Shown here in pieces: positions 1-13,400 of a DNA stretch of 64,000 nt. The stretch lies in the NCBI GenBank assembly GCA_948099385.1, contig CANUEZ040000129.1, forward strand, positions 7,012,501 through 7,076,500, given 5' to 3'. This DNA is from Fasciola hepatica. Taxonomy: Eukaryota > Platyhelminthes > Trematoda > Plagiorchiida > Fasciolidae. The first letter of the stretch is position 1, and every line of letters starts with the position of its first letter. Made by a program: the position numbers and the translations under genes. Under the pieces are notes generated by a model. The model did not search any database, had not been told where the DNA came from, and saw only the letters and a program-made list of their open reading frames with translations.

Positions 1-1155
1 AGGGGTATACGCCGCCCATAAGCTCTAACAAGGGCAAAACTTAGCCCGGCGCTTTCGAGTGCAGGGTTGGCCGAATGACTTGAGGTTTTGCGTAAAACGT
101 GGAGTACGGGGGGATGCGGCCAAGCACAGAGAATGAGCAACACTTACGGTGGAGAATGAAGGAAAGTCGGATCGACGAAATTAACGCTGAAGAGAAATAG
201 GTAAGAGCTGAGCACGGTGTTCACCTTGCATTAGATGAGTTATAAAGTATTTAAATGGAAAAAGGAATAGGGTGATAAGTTGGTCTGAGATATTTGAGCT
301 GAGTGATTGCGGAGGCTAATTACACGATAAAGCTAAAATAGGGTGCTTGAAAGGTGAGTGCACATTTTTATTTGCCATTTTGTTGGGCATGTTTTTTGAT
401 AAAAAAGCGTGACAAAGCTGCCCCGGTATGTGGAAGACAGAAAGCTCGGCTAAATCATGATAACGCTAACAAAGAGCGTTGCACGTGCCCCTGGGCCCCT
501 GGGGTGAGTCGATAGGCGCCAGGCACATCGCAGACTGCTGGATGACTTCGGGAGGAAATTTCTGCAAGGAGTATCACATGATGATTGTGGTGTGAAAGTG
601 GATAGCGGCAATAAATGTGTCAACGATTGAGTTCCTTCGCGGTAGCAGCAATTTCTATCATGGTAAATGGATACGCCTGCGGTTGGAATTAGTTAGTAGT
701 CGAGCTCGAAACCCAGGAAGGGTGAGCAAAGATATTCCAAGATCAACGGGTATTTGTATAGGCAGCCATTAGGGGCAACGGGAAACTATTGGCAGCGTGA
801 AGTGAGATCTATTCCGTGAAAGTTTGGCACACCATTGGAGCTACAAATTTTTCCTGAGAGTAGAAATTGGTGGTGGTATAGACATCCATCACGATAGGAA
901 ACCAATCGTGGCCAGAAAGGACATTAGGGGAACTGTATGTAGGCAGCAACAGAACGAGCATAAAAGCAGTATCTTGTGGGCCGCTAACCGAGCGAGGGGA
1001 CGGGGCATACTGTGAGCCAGACCTGCAGCCTGAAAACCTTTTTCTGCGAGATGAGGTTCGGTCTGCCAAACTAGTTGCGTCCGCACATCGGAGCGGACGT
1101 CTTCCAGGCCCAATATGAACCAGCTAAATTGGCGGACCTGATCTCGGTCCATACC
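1..1155 (-). repeat. Dispersed LINE-associated repeat, copy a: conserved block plus pyrimidine-rich tract
   Basis: On the minus strand this begins with a block (1155 to 1008) that recurs at four other places in the window (3685-3832, 8112-8264, 37618-37792, 61672-61830). Shared words include CCGCACATCG, GCGGA(C/T)CTGA and GAAACCTTTTT-like runs, read here on the plus strand. Beyond the block, toward position 1, the minus strand is pyrimidine-rich, as in the other copies. At three of the other copies the block lies downstream of a reverse transcriptase in the same orientation. I therefore read it as 3' untranslated sequence of a LINE family (inference). I see no coding potential. The repeat probably continues beyond the window edge. 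Confidence 0.45.
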
Positions 1156-3684
1156 GTAAAAAACGTCATAAACTTTATTGTTGCGGCAAGGCCAAGAAAT
1201 CAATTACAGAGTGATTGGGTTACTGGGAGTCCTGTATTGCAGGGCCAGTGGGAAAGCAGTCGAGGGAAAGATGAACATCAAATCCTCCGCCTAATTTAGC
1301 TGCCTGTTTCGTGGATTGTAAGATCTCTGAATCACTGAAAGTGAGTCACTGTTGTATCTTACCTGGCACATAAATGGTACAAAAGGCCTCAGCTTACTGA
1401 AACTCGAAAGTGCAAGTTAGTCAGCTGCAAGATATCGCATATGATAAAGGCTCATGGGCCAAGTAGATAAGCTACACAAATCAATAGGCCATACCAAGAA
1501 GCGGGCCGTACGAAAAAACAGGGCAACGGACCACATAGACTCAGGGCACAAAATGCGAGGCACAGGCCAAATAAGAATACGAGGCGCAGAAAATGATTGC
1601 GGACGACCAGTAGCCCCTGCGGCTTTGCAGGATAAATAAAGCAGCCGGTAGCCTGGGCCCAATAACCCAGACCGGTAACCGCACAATGAAGGCCGCCTTC
1701 GGCTAGTCCTCCAACCCAAACACAGGGCGCGAACTTCAGTGAGGCTAGCCCACCCGCTAGCCACGGTAGGAAGCCAAACACAAAGGGGCACCCGAAGTTT
1801 TTGGTGACAACCAAAAGAAAATCAAATAGACATGTTAGCTCTACCGTTTATGCAGTCTGTACGAGCGGCCCCGCAAATATCACAAATGAACCAATTAAGG
1901 AAGACATATGGGCAGCGTAAAAATAGCATTTAAAGATACTCACGAAAAATCAGACTGACGAGAAAAAAATGGAGTTTTGTAAACAAATTTCAATGCAAAT
2001 TATTCAAGAACTACCCAGGGTTATAGAAGGATAACGTCAGATTCGAATTCTGTGGGTTCGAATGCGTATCAAGAGTATCTTCATCCAAACGGAACGTCTC
2101 CCAAACAGTCATACACTAGTATACAACAAAGGAAACCGTTTTCAACACTGTTGCATGAGGTTACTAACACTGACGCATCTGTGGCCGGGCACGGCCCGGT
2201 CACTACTATACATGGAGCAAGACCTACGGGGAGAAGCAAATATAGGTTTGATGGAAAAATTGTCACCAATATGTAACAGATATCCTTGACCTTACTGAAC
2301 GTTCCTGTAGACCGCAAAACAACTGCTGTTTTTGCTACAACCAGACTGATCCTCATCTCCAGCTGGCAGTAATCAAAAAGTGATCTAGTAAAGAGTTTCA
2401 GTAGAACTCTGACTGCAAAAGCCAAAATATGATGCACGCTGCTGGGTTGCAGGAACACACAAACGGAGTGCCGAAGGACATTATGGAATCTTAATTCAAA
2501 AAATCGAAGGTCAAATAAAAAAGTGAGGTCAGCTTCTTGACAAACGGGTGCACTAACCTGATCCCCGCTATCACACAAGGCACGCCCAATACACTACCCA
2601 CGATCACCCTGCACAACCTTATTCGAAACTTTTCCGAAGCTACTCTGAACATGCTTCGACCTTTGTTTTGTCCGTCACTATCCTGGAGGATTTCGGTACT
2701 GTTAATTGTCCCTTAGCTGACTTCCTGGGCTCGTGAATTTTCCTTTTCACTGAAGTTATTGCATCATCTTCCCCTTTGCAAACTTTTGGTTAGTGGTGCG
2801 TTCCCCTCTTCTTTCTTCATTCTTTCAAGGGTTTTACCATATTCCTCAATGCTCAGGAATAATAATATCAAGCGCAGTCACATTCACGAGGCATATGGAA
2901 AAATTAGAGGTATTCTCAAATTATATCCCTCACAACACCGCCCAAAATCCCCCCAGAAAATAGCTCTCTATACTCTAAGCTGTGTCCATGGTTCTCACAC
3001 TGCCCAGATACAACCCTAGTTCGGTACCCATAGTTAACCTCTTTCTCCGTTTGCCACTTTTGTGGCAAGTTGCCGGGCCACTGAAGTAGCCAGCTCGCAG
3101 TTACTTTCGATCAACTCCAAATTCCGCAAGTTTATTAAGATGGGTTTGGCTCCCAAAGACTGTAAGCACATAATGAGGCGTACCGTCAAAATGGAGAAAA
3201 GTTTCAAAAACTGAAAGGCTGGCAGCCCAGGTCCAAACTACGTGTCCAGAAAGACGGAAAACTGAATTAAGTTTGCTTGAGGCTTGCGCAGAGAGTTCGG
3301 ATGAAGAGGCAACAGCCAAGTGTAGTGTGCTCGGACAGATCAGTAAGGCCGTCCAATTTAGTGTAAGAGTCCATGTTCCCCTGTGCTCTTGCCGGGCTCA
3401 GGTTTACCGAGTTTTCTTTCCGTGTCCTTGAAGACTGCGCACCCACAACCCCCACGGAAAAATACCGCATCCAGCACGCTACACAAGTGAAGGTGAGATG
3501 TACAAAAGTTAAAGGCCGAAAATTAGCGTCGTTCTCTGAAATTACCACACCACATTTCCTGAAAATCGGTTTGTGATAATGAGTCAGCTCCGAAAAAAAA
3601 GGCTGGACGGACGGTAATCAAAATGTAGAGAAAAGGAACCTGATCTACAACTATCACAAACGTGAATGATTATAGGTTTCCCGC
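1156..3684. other. Unrecognised stretch
   Basis: No feature can be supported here. The longest open frame is 165 codons on the minus strand (2578-2081). It could be the decayed C-terminal part of a LINE reverse transcriptase, since it contains FTRSLF, resembling FTKKL in the better copy near 62.7 kb, but the match is too short to claim. Other frames are short, overlap one another and look like chance. Confidence 0.3.
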
Positions 3685-5140
3685 TGGGGGCGGTAAGATC
3701 CACCGCTACGGCCAACGAACACCGGGCGTGCAGGTCGTCAGCAGCGACGTGTGGGGGTAACTAAGCTGGCGGATCGCACCTCCCGTCACCAGAAGTGGTG
3801 TTCATGTCGGGTTTCCAGCGCGCAGCCAGCCTCACTCACAATCTCCAGTTGTGGAAAGAAAAATATTGTACCCTGCATTTTACTGCTGCCCCAAGTTGCC
3901 TCCTCAAAAGTTATTGAACAAGACCTACCACGCAGCCGGTCAAGTTCCAAATCGATAAGTGCACACATAGCCCATTGACTTAGAGATGTACCCTACTATT
4001 TACTATCACTGACATTTATCTCCACCGGCCTGCCTTCTAACTATCCGAATTGACCCCACTATGGCCCTCATTCCACCTCGTCCAGTTATCGAATTCTGTA
4101 CCTCGAAACATGAAACGGTTTCACTGTTCAGATAACTTCTTTATAAACATCACAGTTCCTGATAAACTCTTGATGAGACCATCCACTCACTGGACAATTC
4201 CTGTGTCACCACTCTATTTATCTAAACAAAACCATCATTTAACCATCATTCCTTTTACCCGCCGATAACATCACGAGGATTGAGGCGGTCCTCCTTCCAG
4301 CGCCTCATCTGCGTGACACCAGCTCTCTGTTCCATCGTATCCTTCTCTTGCTTCACCGGTTATTCAGTGATTTGCGTTTCCTGACGGTCGCATTGGTAAT
4401 GAATTATCCACAATGCAAGATATCAATCGTTCGATTGCTCCCGCAGCTTCCCACCTCAGACTCTCTTCAGAATATCCAGCTGTGCAATCACCCGGCTTTT
4501 CTGACAGCTTTCATATGAACTACTACTATACAACTCTATCAGCCCACTAAATGTCGACCTTCCGCATCTCTTTTTTACCAACTTTTGACGATTACATGCT
4601 AATTACCGATAAACCCAGACAAATCCATAAACGCGTCATATTTCGCTCGTCTACGGCCCTCCGTCCCTGTTCTACCAAATTATCATGGCTAACCACCTGC
4701 GCCACACTTCATTAGGCACTTTTTCTATATCTTTAGCTGTAAATCAACTACCCATAATCCAGGCTGCTGTTATTCTAGTTGTCCCCTAAAGTCTCAGGTT
4801 GGGCTTTCCTCAACATGCCCAGTCGTACAACCATCTGCGCTTCCTGGCGGTTCCAGAAAAGCATTTTTAGTTGATTCCGTCGGATATCCAACACACATAC
4901 TGCCATTGTGCTTACTTCATTGTGGATCAGTAGTCCTCACTTTTCAGTCTTGGAGTCACTTCATCGCTAATAAATTTTCCAATTTTTCTCCACTACTTTT
5001 CAAAAGCTTTTCTGTCAGCCCACTCGCCCTTGTGACTTTTATCGATGTTGCTGGCATTGCTGAGCATTCTTCTCCTATGGCTGCCTCTTTTAATTACCTA
5101 ATCTGACCAAGAAAACCATTTCATTGCCTACTGGATGGTG
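3685..5140 (+). repeat. Dispersed LINE-associated repeat, copy b (plus strand)
   Basis: The conserved block lies at 3685-3832 in the opposite orientation to the other four copies. It includes AGATCCACCGCT, CGGGCGTGCAGG, TGGCGGAT(C/T)GCACCTC and GTCACCAGAAG, which match the reverse complement of 61672-61830. It is followed by a plus-strand pyrimidine-rich tract that crosses the outer edge of the left palindrome arm at 4258. A related stretch with the phrase ACCATCTGACC followed by TTTTGCCGGGC occurs at 5140-5175 and again at 15325-15360. No coding sequence is seen. Confidence 0.45.
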
Positions 5141-7943
5141 TGACCATCTGACCAGAAATTCAATTTTGCCGGGCATTCATCCATGCAACCACTATAACCT
5201 CTACATGCTTTCGCTCGGCAAATACCCGAATGAATATCGAAGAATCCCTTTAGTGACCTGACTTGCACCATATTATCATGCAGTCAAGCACACCTTGGTT
5301 GTCCCGGAAATAAAGCTACTATCGTTAGGAAACCTGTTTCAAGGTATACTCCGTGGTGGCTCGGCGAAGATGGGACAGGAAAATGAAGCTTGTTGACAAA
5401 TGCCAGTGCATACTAACACCATTCATAAGAGCAGAACAAGGTGACAAATAGTTCATCCACAGCTTTTTAAGAACGACGTGAAATCGGCCACACATTGTTG
5501 CTCCTCGATACTGACTCTGTGAAGCTTTCATCCAGGCGATCGCACTCCGTTCGAATGGGGTCCGTACAACACCAGCCCTGGATGTCAAGTCACTTCAGAA
5601 GCGCTAAAAATATTGGGGTTTCTCTAATTTTGAGTTTAGCTGCCACTTGATTCGGAGAGCTCACATGCAACGCAGAGGACAATCTGCGATAGCAACTCAG
5701 AGTGCGTTACGATTTGACGTCAATGCAACTTGATAAGATCATGAAACATCGCGGTTAATGGAATGAGTTGGATATGGCTGAAGATGCTAAGCGTGCAGGG
5801 TGCCAAAGATCTGTCACCCGGAAGTAAATGTATATATATAAGTATTCCTGAGCGACTCCGAAAGGTACTTACAGTTCACAAGCCGGTTTTTATACCCTAG
5901 GTGAAACTTTCACGAATAGCTCTCTTTACCCTTGCGCACCTTGCACAGATTATTCAGGTTTGGTGTATTTTCGCCATCGTCTTAGAGGAATCATTCATTT
6001 TATGAATAAATACAAAAAGCCCACAAAATAGTCGGAGCCAGGTCACCAGCAAACTATTTCACCAACTTTGCCTTAGATTTGAGATTGAATTATCGCCCTA
6101 GCCATAGCTTCATCCGTCACAGTCAGACAAATAATTCTGACGCTGTTAAGACACTTCATTTCTCGCAGTGAACCGAGACAGCTGCGCCTATTCAACGTGC
6201 AAGGTTGCACTTAGTCCTCGCAGAGAGCTAATTCCAAAGTGAAAAGAGATCGTTGCAGGCATACCAGAGAGGCAGGGGTATGAGTAGGGGCTTAAAAATG
6301 GACGGTGACTGAATAGCAGAAATATGGTGAAGTGGTATGGTATGACGTCATACCTGTAAGGGGTTGAGTACAAGTATGAGATAAGATAGTGGTGTGCTGA
6401 CGGCAATGATCACCTGGAAGACGGTCGACACATCCGGTGAGGAGGGGTGCCAGATTGGGACCACTGGAAATGACCAAAAAAGGTATTCAATCAGTGAATG
6501 GATTAATTTGTGGTGGGGCAGACATATAATGTCAGCATTTAGATGGGAATGTGGCGATAAATCAATCACAGGCACGCAGCCACTGCAATTGCGGAGGCCC
6601 ACGGCCACGGAATGGCGAGGTAAAGCATCGAAGCACGCGGAGGGTAAATGTACATCTGTCAAGGAACGATTTGATCAGGCAAAGTTTCCGTGGAGTGATC
6701 ACGTGGCAACAACCAGTAGCAGAGCTGCGTGAGACTGATCTACAGCAAAAACGGGAATGGGACACTTATGTAGATGTAGGGCAAAATGGACCAGACGACT
6801 AAGCAGAAGGATTTGTGCGTGTATAATTAGACAAAATCAGAAATTTGTAGGTCGAGCAACGCATCTGTAGGTGGAAATATTACTACAGCTGAAGAGAGGG
6901 GTTGGCCCAGGAAAAAATGGACAGCTATAACAGCGGCTTGATGGATGGACCATGGTATACCAAAAGAGAAATGAGGAAGTGGTTGATAGGTCCATGTGGA
7001 GTGAGGAGCTACAGCGACCACAGAGTCATTGGCACATAAAAGTGGCGACAGAAACCATGGAGGAGGAACGGATGTCTTCTGGTGACTATTTTATAGAAAA
7101 AAACGTAAAATGGCTACGCAACGATGTGATGCAGTACCATAGGATAACATGCAAAAAGTGGCTGCAGTGGCAGAAGTAGAATAAATTAAGTCAACCGAAG
7201 GAAAAACGATAGGGGTTGGCGGTTTCTTGCAGACGCAAGTCAACCAGAAAATAAGTGGCACTCCCGGAGGTGGGGAGCAAGCTCCCCAAATGATAATAAA
7301 AGGGGTTACCGGAGTAAGACTGGTAAGTAATCAGCGGATTATTTACAGTGGTAGCTCGGAATAAGGCGGTTTGAGGAGCATGGCTATGGAGATAGCAGAA
7401 TCGACCGGCGTACGAGGGTGGTAGTGGAGAATGCATAGAGTGTGTTCACTTATCGGTAACTGTTCAGGTAGGCATCATGCGACAACCGCAGCGAGCTAAA
7501 AATGCGGGATAGATATACCTGAATTACGCATCCATGGTGAAGATATGCTGCACTGCCAGATCAGAGTAAAGCAATGGAAGGGCACTGTGGAGGAACAGAG
7601 GACAGATGTGGACTGCTGACAATCAACAGATACATCACTGACCGCTGAACGATGGTAGAAAGATACTTCAGTGAGGGACGTCCATCGGTTATAGTGATAA
7701 CAAAATGGAGAACAACAATAACTGCTCAGATGAGTGAGTATAAAGTGGCTGCAATTTTGACTCCAGGAGTGGATATGAATAATGGTTGGGCAGGTGATTA
7801 GTCGGGCGAGAATCTTACAGAGTGCAGGTAAGAAGGAACGTGGCAAAATGAATGGGTTGATTGTATAGGCGATCAGCGGGCGCCAATAACAGATGGTGGT
7901 AGCTAGATACAGGGGTATGGGCGAAAATGTTCTCTAGTGGAGT
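4258..7943 (+). repeat. Left arm of a 3,686-bp inverted repeat
   Basis: Every position x in this arm pairs with position 18387 minus x in the right arm, with no net insertion or deletion over the whole length. I noticed only a few substitutions: near 4266, near 5275 (ATTATC versus ATGATC), near 7068 (a Glu to Lys difference in a chance frame) and two close to the inner edge. Homology stops sharply on both sides. The arm contains the end of repeat copy b, a TATAAA-like motif on the minus strand at about 5884-5895, and the pyrimidine-rich tract of copy c on the minus strand. No credible gene lies inside. Confidence 0.95.
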
Positions 7944-10443
7944 GGAAAGTACTTGTCTGGCGTAAAATGCAGGATGACCGTAATAATACCGCAGCATGCT
8001 TGAGGGAACCCGACCAAGAATGGAGAACACGGTAAGATCGACGTGACTGCTGCCAAGAGGGCACAAACATGGTACACTCGCAGTCATCAATTGGAGTTAT
8101 TGGATGGGACTGACCGTGGGCTGGACACCCAAAATGGAAACCACTTCTGATGAAGGGAGGTGCAATCCACCAACCTTGTTGGTCCGTGCATCGTTGCAGA
8201 CGACCTACAGGCCTGAACTACACCGGCCGAAGCGGCGGATCTGACAGCGCCCTTCGCCTTTGGGAGGCGAGCAGTGTTATATTTTTCCACGTGGTGAATA
8301 ACGTAGCCGATATGATTTTGCAAACGCACAGAGGGAACAAGGCCAGTGAACACGACGATTGAGTAGTGAACAGGTAACAGGTTAGCGTCGAAATGGGATA
8401 ACTGGAATAACGACCAACGTGGAGCCAAGAGCAACCGGACATCGTAGAATGGTATGTATGTTTAGATGGAGAAAAAGAAAGGAAAAACAGAAAGAGCAAC
8501 GCAGTCTGTTCGGGTTGCAGCCATGGGTCAGTTCCCAAAGGCTGGCGCGAGAAGGTCTACGCGAATTCAAGCCAAACCGACCAATCGAGATCACTGATGG
8601 TGGCGGCTGGTCCCGTGGCAAGGACCACACGAATTTTAGAAGTCGAGCAGGGTGTGATGTGCCACTTGTAACGGTCAACTGGGACTGCAGCTTGCCGTGA
8701 AAGAAGCCCATGTAGCTTAAACCCGGGGAAGGAAAAAACCGGGTATGGGTATTGGTACACCATAAAGCAATCTGGTAGAAAGCTTGCGTGGCAGTAAGTG
8801 GTGCGCACGTGGAATGGAGCTTTGCAATTAGCTTAAATCTGAACTTAATGGAAACACAGCTACACGGACGAGGGCAGTCACAGTGGCGGGCATGGCTGAA
8901 GGAAAAAGCAGAGAAGGGGGGAAGTTTGTACTTTCGTGTGCTGAGGCGCTACTTTTGTTTCTAAATGTGCGCTACGAGACCGGATGCAGTCACATGCTAG
9001 TACCACCACTAAGTGTGACTCACAGGTAAAACATGGTGGACCGTTGGACACTAGGCACCCCGGACCCGCAGAATGACAGAATACAGTGAAGAAAACCCAC
9101 TCAGTGTAAGATATGTTGGCTGCATGCTACGAAAGATTGATATGTGACGAGCCGAGGTCTTATATGGGTAGAAGCCAAGGAACAAGTGTAAATCAGAGAA
9201 GATACTGGTATAACCAGCGGTTAAATGTGTACCCCGAGCAGATTGTTGCGCAGGTAGAACATGAGCAGGAGTGAGGGTAAACGGGCTTGATTTTTGCCAA
9301 TCTGTTTGATAAGATCACTGGTCACGGTCTTAGACATTTCAGTGAGGTGATAATAAGGATATACAGATATGCAAGGAGGATTTTTGTTCAAAGGAGACAA
9401 ATCAACTGTCTGTCATTTACGGATGAGGAGCAGAAGTAGAACTGAGAGTGGTATGTACCGAGGGGTATAATGCTATTTTTTGACTAGATCGGAGGCCTCG
9501 TTCGGAAGCAGAGTTAACACCGATGCATTCAGTGTATAGCACGATGGCAACAGGACCCGTGAGGTAGTCATGGAGCACACGTTCAAATATCGACAAAGGG
9601 GTGGTACAACGCGAGGAGGGCAGTTTGTCCTAAATTCTTCTATAAACCGTTCGAAATAATCAACAACCCAGAGCTTGTTTACATGGTGGAGGCGGGAGGG
9701 AAGAGACACGACTCTAAAGAGGGTAGGAGATCGATAGGTTAAGGGACAATGAGCAATTTGCGTATACACGGTAGTGGATCGGTTCGAATAAGATGAGATT
9801 CAGCAGAGCGCGGTGGATATAAGGGGGATCGACAGTGAACGGTTTACAAAGTTCGTGATCGGTGATAGCAGAAGCTTTTCCAACCAGTTTTTAGTGAGGT
9901 AGCGCCGAACATTCTCTGGATTAATAACAGCAGATTTAGAGAAACGGGAGATGATCGAAATATATTCAAGCGAGGGTCGGACTTAGGAGGCATTGGAGCA
10001 CGGTCGACTGAACTGAAGTTTGAAGCAGCGGGGAATGGATCCAAAGGGTCGGTTGGATTTAACGAACAGAAAGTTGACCTGTTCGAAAATTTAAAAAAAA
10101 AGAGTAGCGAAGACCAAGGTCAGATGCTCCGGGGTTTGTAGGTATGGGTTATCCATCGACGGCAATGGAGCCTGGAAGTTAATGGCACTTTTATAGCAGT
10201 ATAGAGATTTTGGATGTAGGGAATTTCCTTAGCCGCAGACTGCGTCAATCACTAACCAAAGTTAGATCCTGCCAGGTAGTTATAAGCGCTGATGAGAGAC
10301 TACAAACATGAAGGGAGTACAATATTTTGATGCCGTCAGCAAGCAGAAATGAAGAACCATGGCCGATCACATGGAAGACTCCATTTAAACAAGTGAGGAA
10401 CGATGGTGGCCGAAGAACACTACACTGAATCACACTACGTTTT
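7944..10443. other. 2.5-kb spacer of the inverted repeat
   Basis: This is single-copy relative to the arms. It holds the conserved block of repeat copy c (8112-8264, minus) and, further right, a decayed minus-strand LINE reverse transcriptase (9473-10460). The order RT then conserved block, both on the minus strand, is the same as in the LINE at 60.2-63.4 kb. An unpaired spacer of this size argues against the simplest read-through artefact, which would give a palindrome with almost no spacer. Confidence 0.85.
8112..8264 (-). repeat. Conserved LINE 3' block, copy c
   Basis: Shared words with the 61.7-kb copy include GCTGGACACCCAA, GAGGTGCAATCC, GCATCGTTGCAGAC and AAGCGG(C/T)GGATCTGAC, all read on the plus strand. 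Copies c and e agree best of the five. The block lies about 1.2 kb downstream of the RT remnant at 9473-10460 on the same strand. Confidence 0.6.
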
Positions 10444-10460
10444 ACTCCACTAGAAAACAT
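9473..10460 (-). pseudogene. Decayed LINE reverse transcriptase
   Basis: On the minus strand the frame from 10460 to 10245 shows SSGVKRSVIQCSVL, then GHGSSFLLADG and IKILYS. These line up with SGVIQGSVLGPLLF and HHGTPFLFADDVKLLY in the better copy at 62.3-63.4 kb. The catalytic FADD box has decayed to LADG. Further fragments lie in other frames (10044-9844 and 9769-9473). The reading frame is broken by stops and shifts, so it cannot encode an active enzyme. Its 5' part is missing because the right palindrome arm begins at 10444. The family is APE-type non-LTR, probably CR1/Jockey-like. Confidence 0.7.
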
Positions 10461-13400
10461 TTTCGCCCATACCCCTGTATCTAGCTACCACCATCTGTTG
10501 TTGGCGCCCGCTGATCGCCTATACAATCAACCCATTCATTTTGCCACGTTCCTTCTTACCTGCACTCTGTAAGATTCTCGCCCGACTAATCACCTGCCCA
10601 ACCATTATTCATATCCACTCCTGGAGTCAAAATTGCAGCCACTTTATACTCACTCATCTGAGCAGTTATTGTTGTTCTCCATTTTGTTATCACTATAACC
10701 GATGGACGTCCCTCACTGAAGTATCTTTCTACCATCGTTCAGCGGTCAGTGATGTATCTGTTGATTGTCAGCAGTCCACATCTGTCCTCTGTTCCTCCAC
10801 AGTGCCCTTCCATTGCTTTACTCTGATCTGGCAGTGCAGCATATCTTCACCATGGATGCGTAATTCAGGTATATCTATCCCGCATTTTTAGCTCGCTGCG
10901 GTTGTCGCATGATGCCTACCTGAACAGTTACCGATAAGTGAACACACTCTATGCATTCTCCACTACCACCCTCGTACGCCGGTCGATTCTGCTATCTCCA
11001 TAGCCATGCTCCTCAAACCGCCTTATTCCGAGCTACCACTGTAAATAATCCGCTGATTACTTACCAGTCTTACTCCGGTAACCCCTTTTATTATCATTTG
11101 GGGAGCTTGCTCCCCACCTCCGGGAGTGCCACTTATTTTCTGGTTGACTTGCGTCTGCAAGAAACCGCCAACCCCTATCGTTTTTCCTTCGGTTGACTTA
11201 ATTTATTCTACTTCTGCCACTGCAGCCACTTTTTGCATGTTATCCTATGGTACTGCATCACATCGTTGCGTAGCCATTTTACGTTTTTTTCTATAAAATA
11301 GTCACCAGAAGACATCCGTTTCTCCTCCATGGTTTCTGTCGCCACTTTTATGTGCCAATGACTCTGTGGTCGCTGTAGCTCCTCACTCCACATGGACCTA
11401 TCAACCACTTCCTCATTTCTCTTTTGGTATACCATGGTCCATCCATCAAGCCGCTGTTATAGCTGTCCATTTTTTCCTGGGCCAACCCCTCTCTTCAGCT
11501 GTAGTAATATTTCCACCTACAGATGCGTTGCTCGACCTACAAATTTCTGATTTTGTCTAATTATACACGCACAAATCCTTCTGCTTAGTCGTCTGGTCCA
11601 TTTTGCCCTACATCTACATAAGTGTCCCATTCCCGTTTTTGCTGTAGATCAGTCTCACGCAGCTCTGCTACTGGTTGTTGCCACGTGATCACTCCACGGA
11701 AACTTTGCCTGATCAAATCGTTCCTTGACAGATGTACATTTACCCTCCGCGTGCTTCGATGCTTTACCTCGCCATTCCGTGGCCGTGGGCCTCCGCAATT
11801 GCAGTGGCTGCGTGCCTGTGATTGATTTATCGCCACATTCCCATCTAAATGCTGACATTATATGTCTGCCCCACCACAAATTAATCCATTCACTGATTGA
11901 ATACCTTTTTTGGTCATTTCCAGTGGTCCCAATCTGGCACCCCTCCTCACCGGATGTGTCGACCGTCTTCCAGGTGATCATTGCCGTCAGCACACCACTA
12001 TCTTATCTCATACTTGTACTCAACCCCTTACAGGTATGACGTCATACCATACCACTTCACCATATTTCTGCTATTCAGTCACCGTCCATTTTTAAGCCCC
12101 TACTCATACCCCTGCCTCTCTGGTATGCCTGCAACGATCTCTTTTCACTTTGGAATTAGCTCTCTGCGAGGACTAAGTGCAACCTTGCACGTTGAATAGG
12201 CGCAGCTGTCTCGGTTCACTGCGAGAAATGAAGTGTCTTAACAGCGTCAGAATTATTTGTCTGACTGTGACGGATGAAGCTATGGCTAGGGCGATAATTC
12301 AATCTCAAATCTAAGGCAAAGTTGGTGAAATAGTTTGCTGGTGACCTGGCTCCGACTATTTTGTGGGCTTTTTGTATTTATTCATAAAATGAATGATTCC
12401 TCTAAGACGATGGCGAAAATACACCAAACCTGAATAATCTGTGCAAGGTGCGCAAGGGTAAAGAGAGCTATTCGTGAAAGTTTCACCTAGGGTATAAAAA
12501 CCGGCTTGTGAACTGTAAGTACCTTTCGGAGTCGCTCAGGAATACTTATATATATACATTTACTTCCGGGTGACAGATCTTTGGCACCCTGCACGCTTAG
12601 CATCTTCAGCCATATCCAACTCATTCCATTAACCGCGATGTTTCATGATCTTATCAAGTTGCATTGACGTCAAATCGTAACGCACTCTGAGTTGCTATCG
12701 CAGATTGTCCTCTGCGTTGCATGTGAGCTCTCCGAATCAAGTGGCAGCTAAACTCAAAATTAGAGAAACCCCAATATTTTTAGCGCTTCTGAAGTGACTT
12801 GACATCCAGGGCTGGTGTTGTACGGACCCCATTCGAACGGAGTGCGATCGCCTGGATGAAAGCTTCACAGAGTCAGTATCGAGGAGCAACAATGTGTGGC
12901 CGATTTCACGTCGTTCTTAAAAAGCTGTGGATGAACTATTTGTCACCTTGTTCTGCTCTTATGAATGGTGTTAGTATGCACTGGCATTTGTCAACAAGCT
13001 TCATTTTCCTGTCCCATCTTCGCCGAGCCACCACGGAGTATACCTTGAAACAGGTTTCCTAACGATAGTAGCTTTATTTCCGGGACAACCAAGGTGTGCT
13101 TGACTGCATGATCATATGGTGCAAGTCAGGTCACTAAAGGGATTCTTCGATATTCATTCGGGTATTTGCCGAGCGAAAGCATGTAGAGGTTATAGTGGTT
13201 GCATGGATGAATGCCCGGCAAAATTGAATTTCTGGTCAGATGGTCACACCATCCAGTAGGCAATGAAATGGTTTTCTTGGTCAGATTAGGTAATTAAAAG
13301 AGGCAGCCATAGGAGAAGAATGCTCAGCAATGCCAGCAACATCGATAAAAGTCACAAGGGCGAGTGGGCTGACAGAAAAGCTTTTGAAAAGTAGTGGAGA

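Noticed and set aside
1008..1155. The conserved block as a tRNA-derived SINE head
   Set aside because: I could not find convincing A and B box promoter sequences in any of the five copies; in three cases it lies in a LINE 3' region instead.
4906..7846. Identical open frames of 60-116 codons in both palindrome arms as conserved genes
   Set aside because: They are identical only because the arms are copies of each other. They overlap in several frames, lack family motifs and arise from skewed composition.
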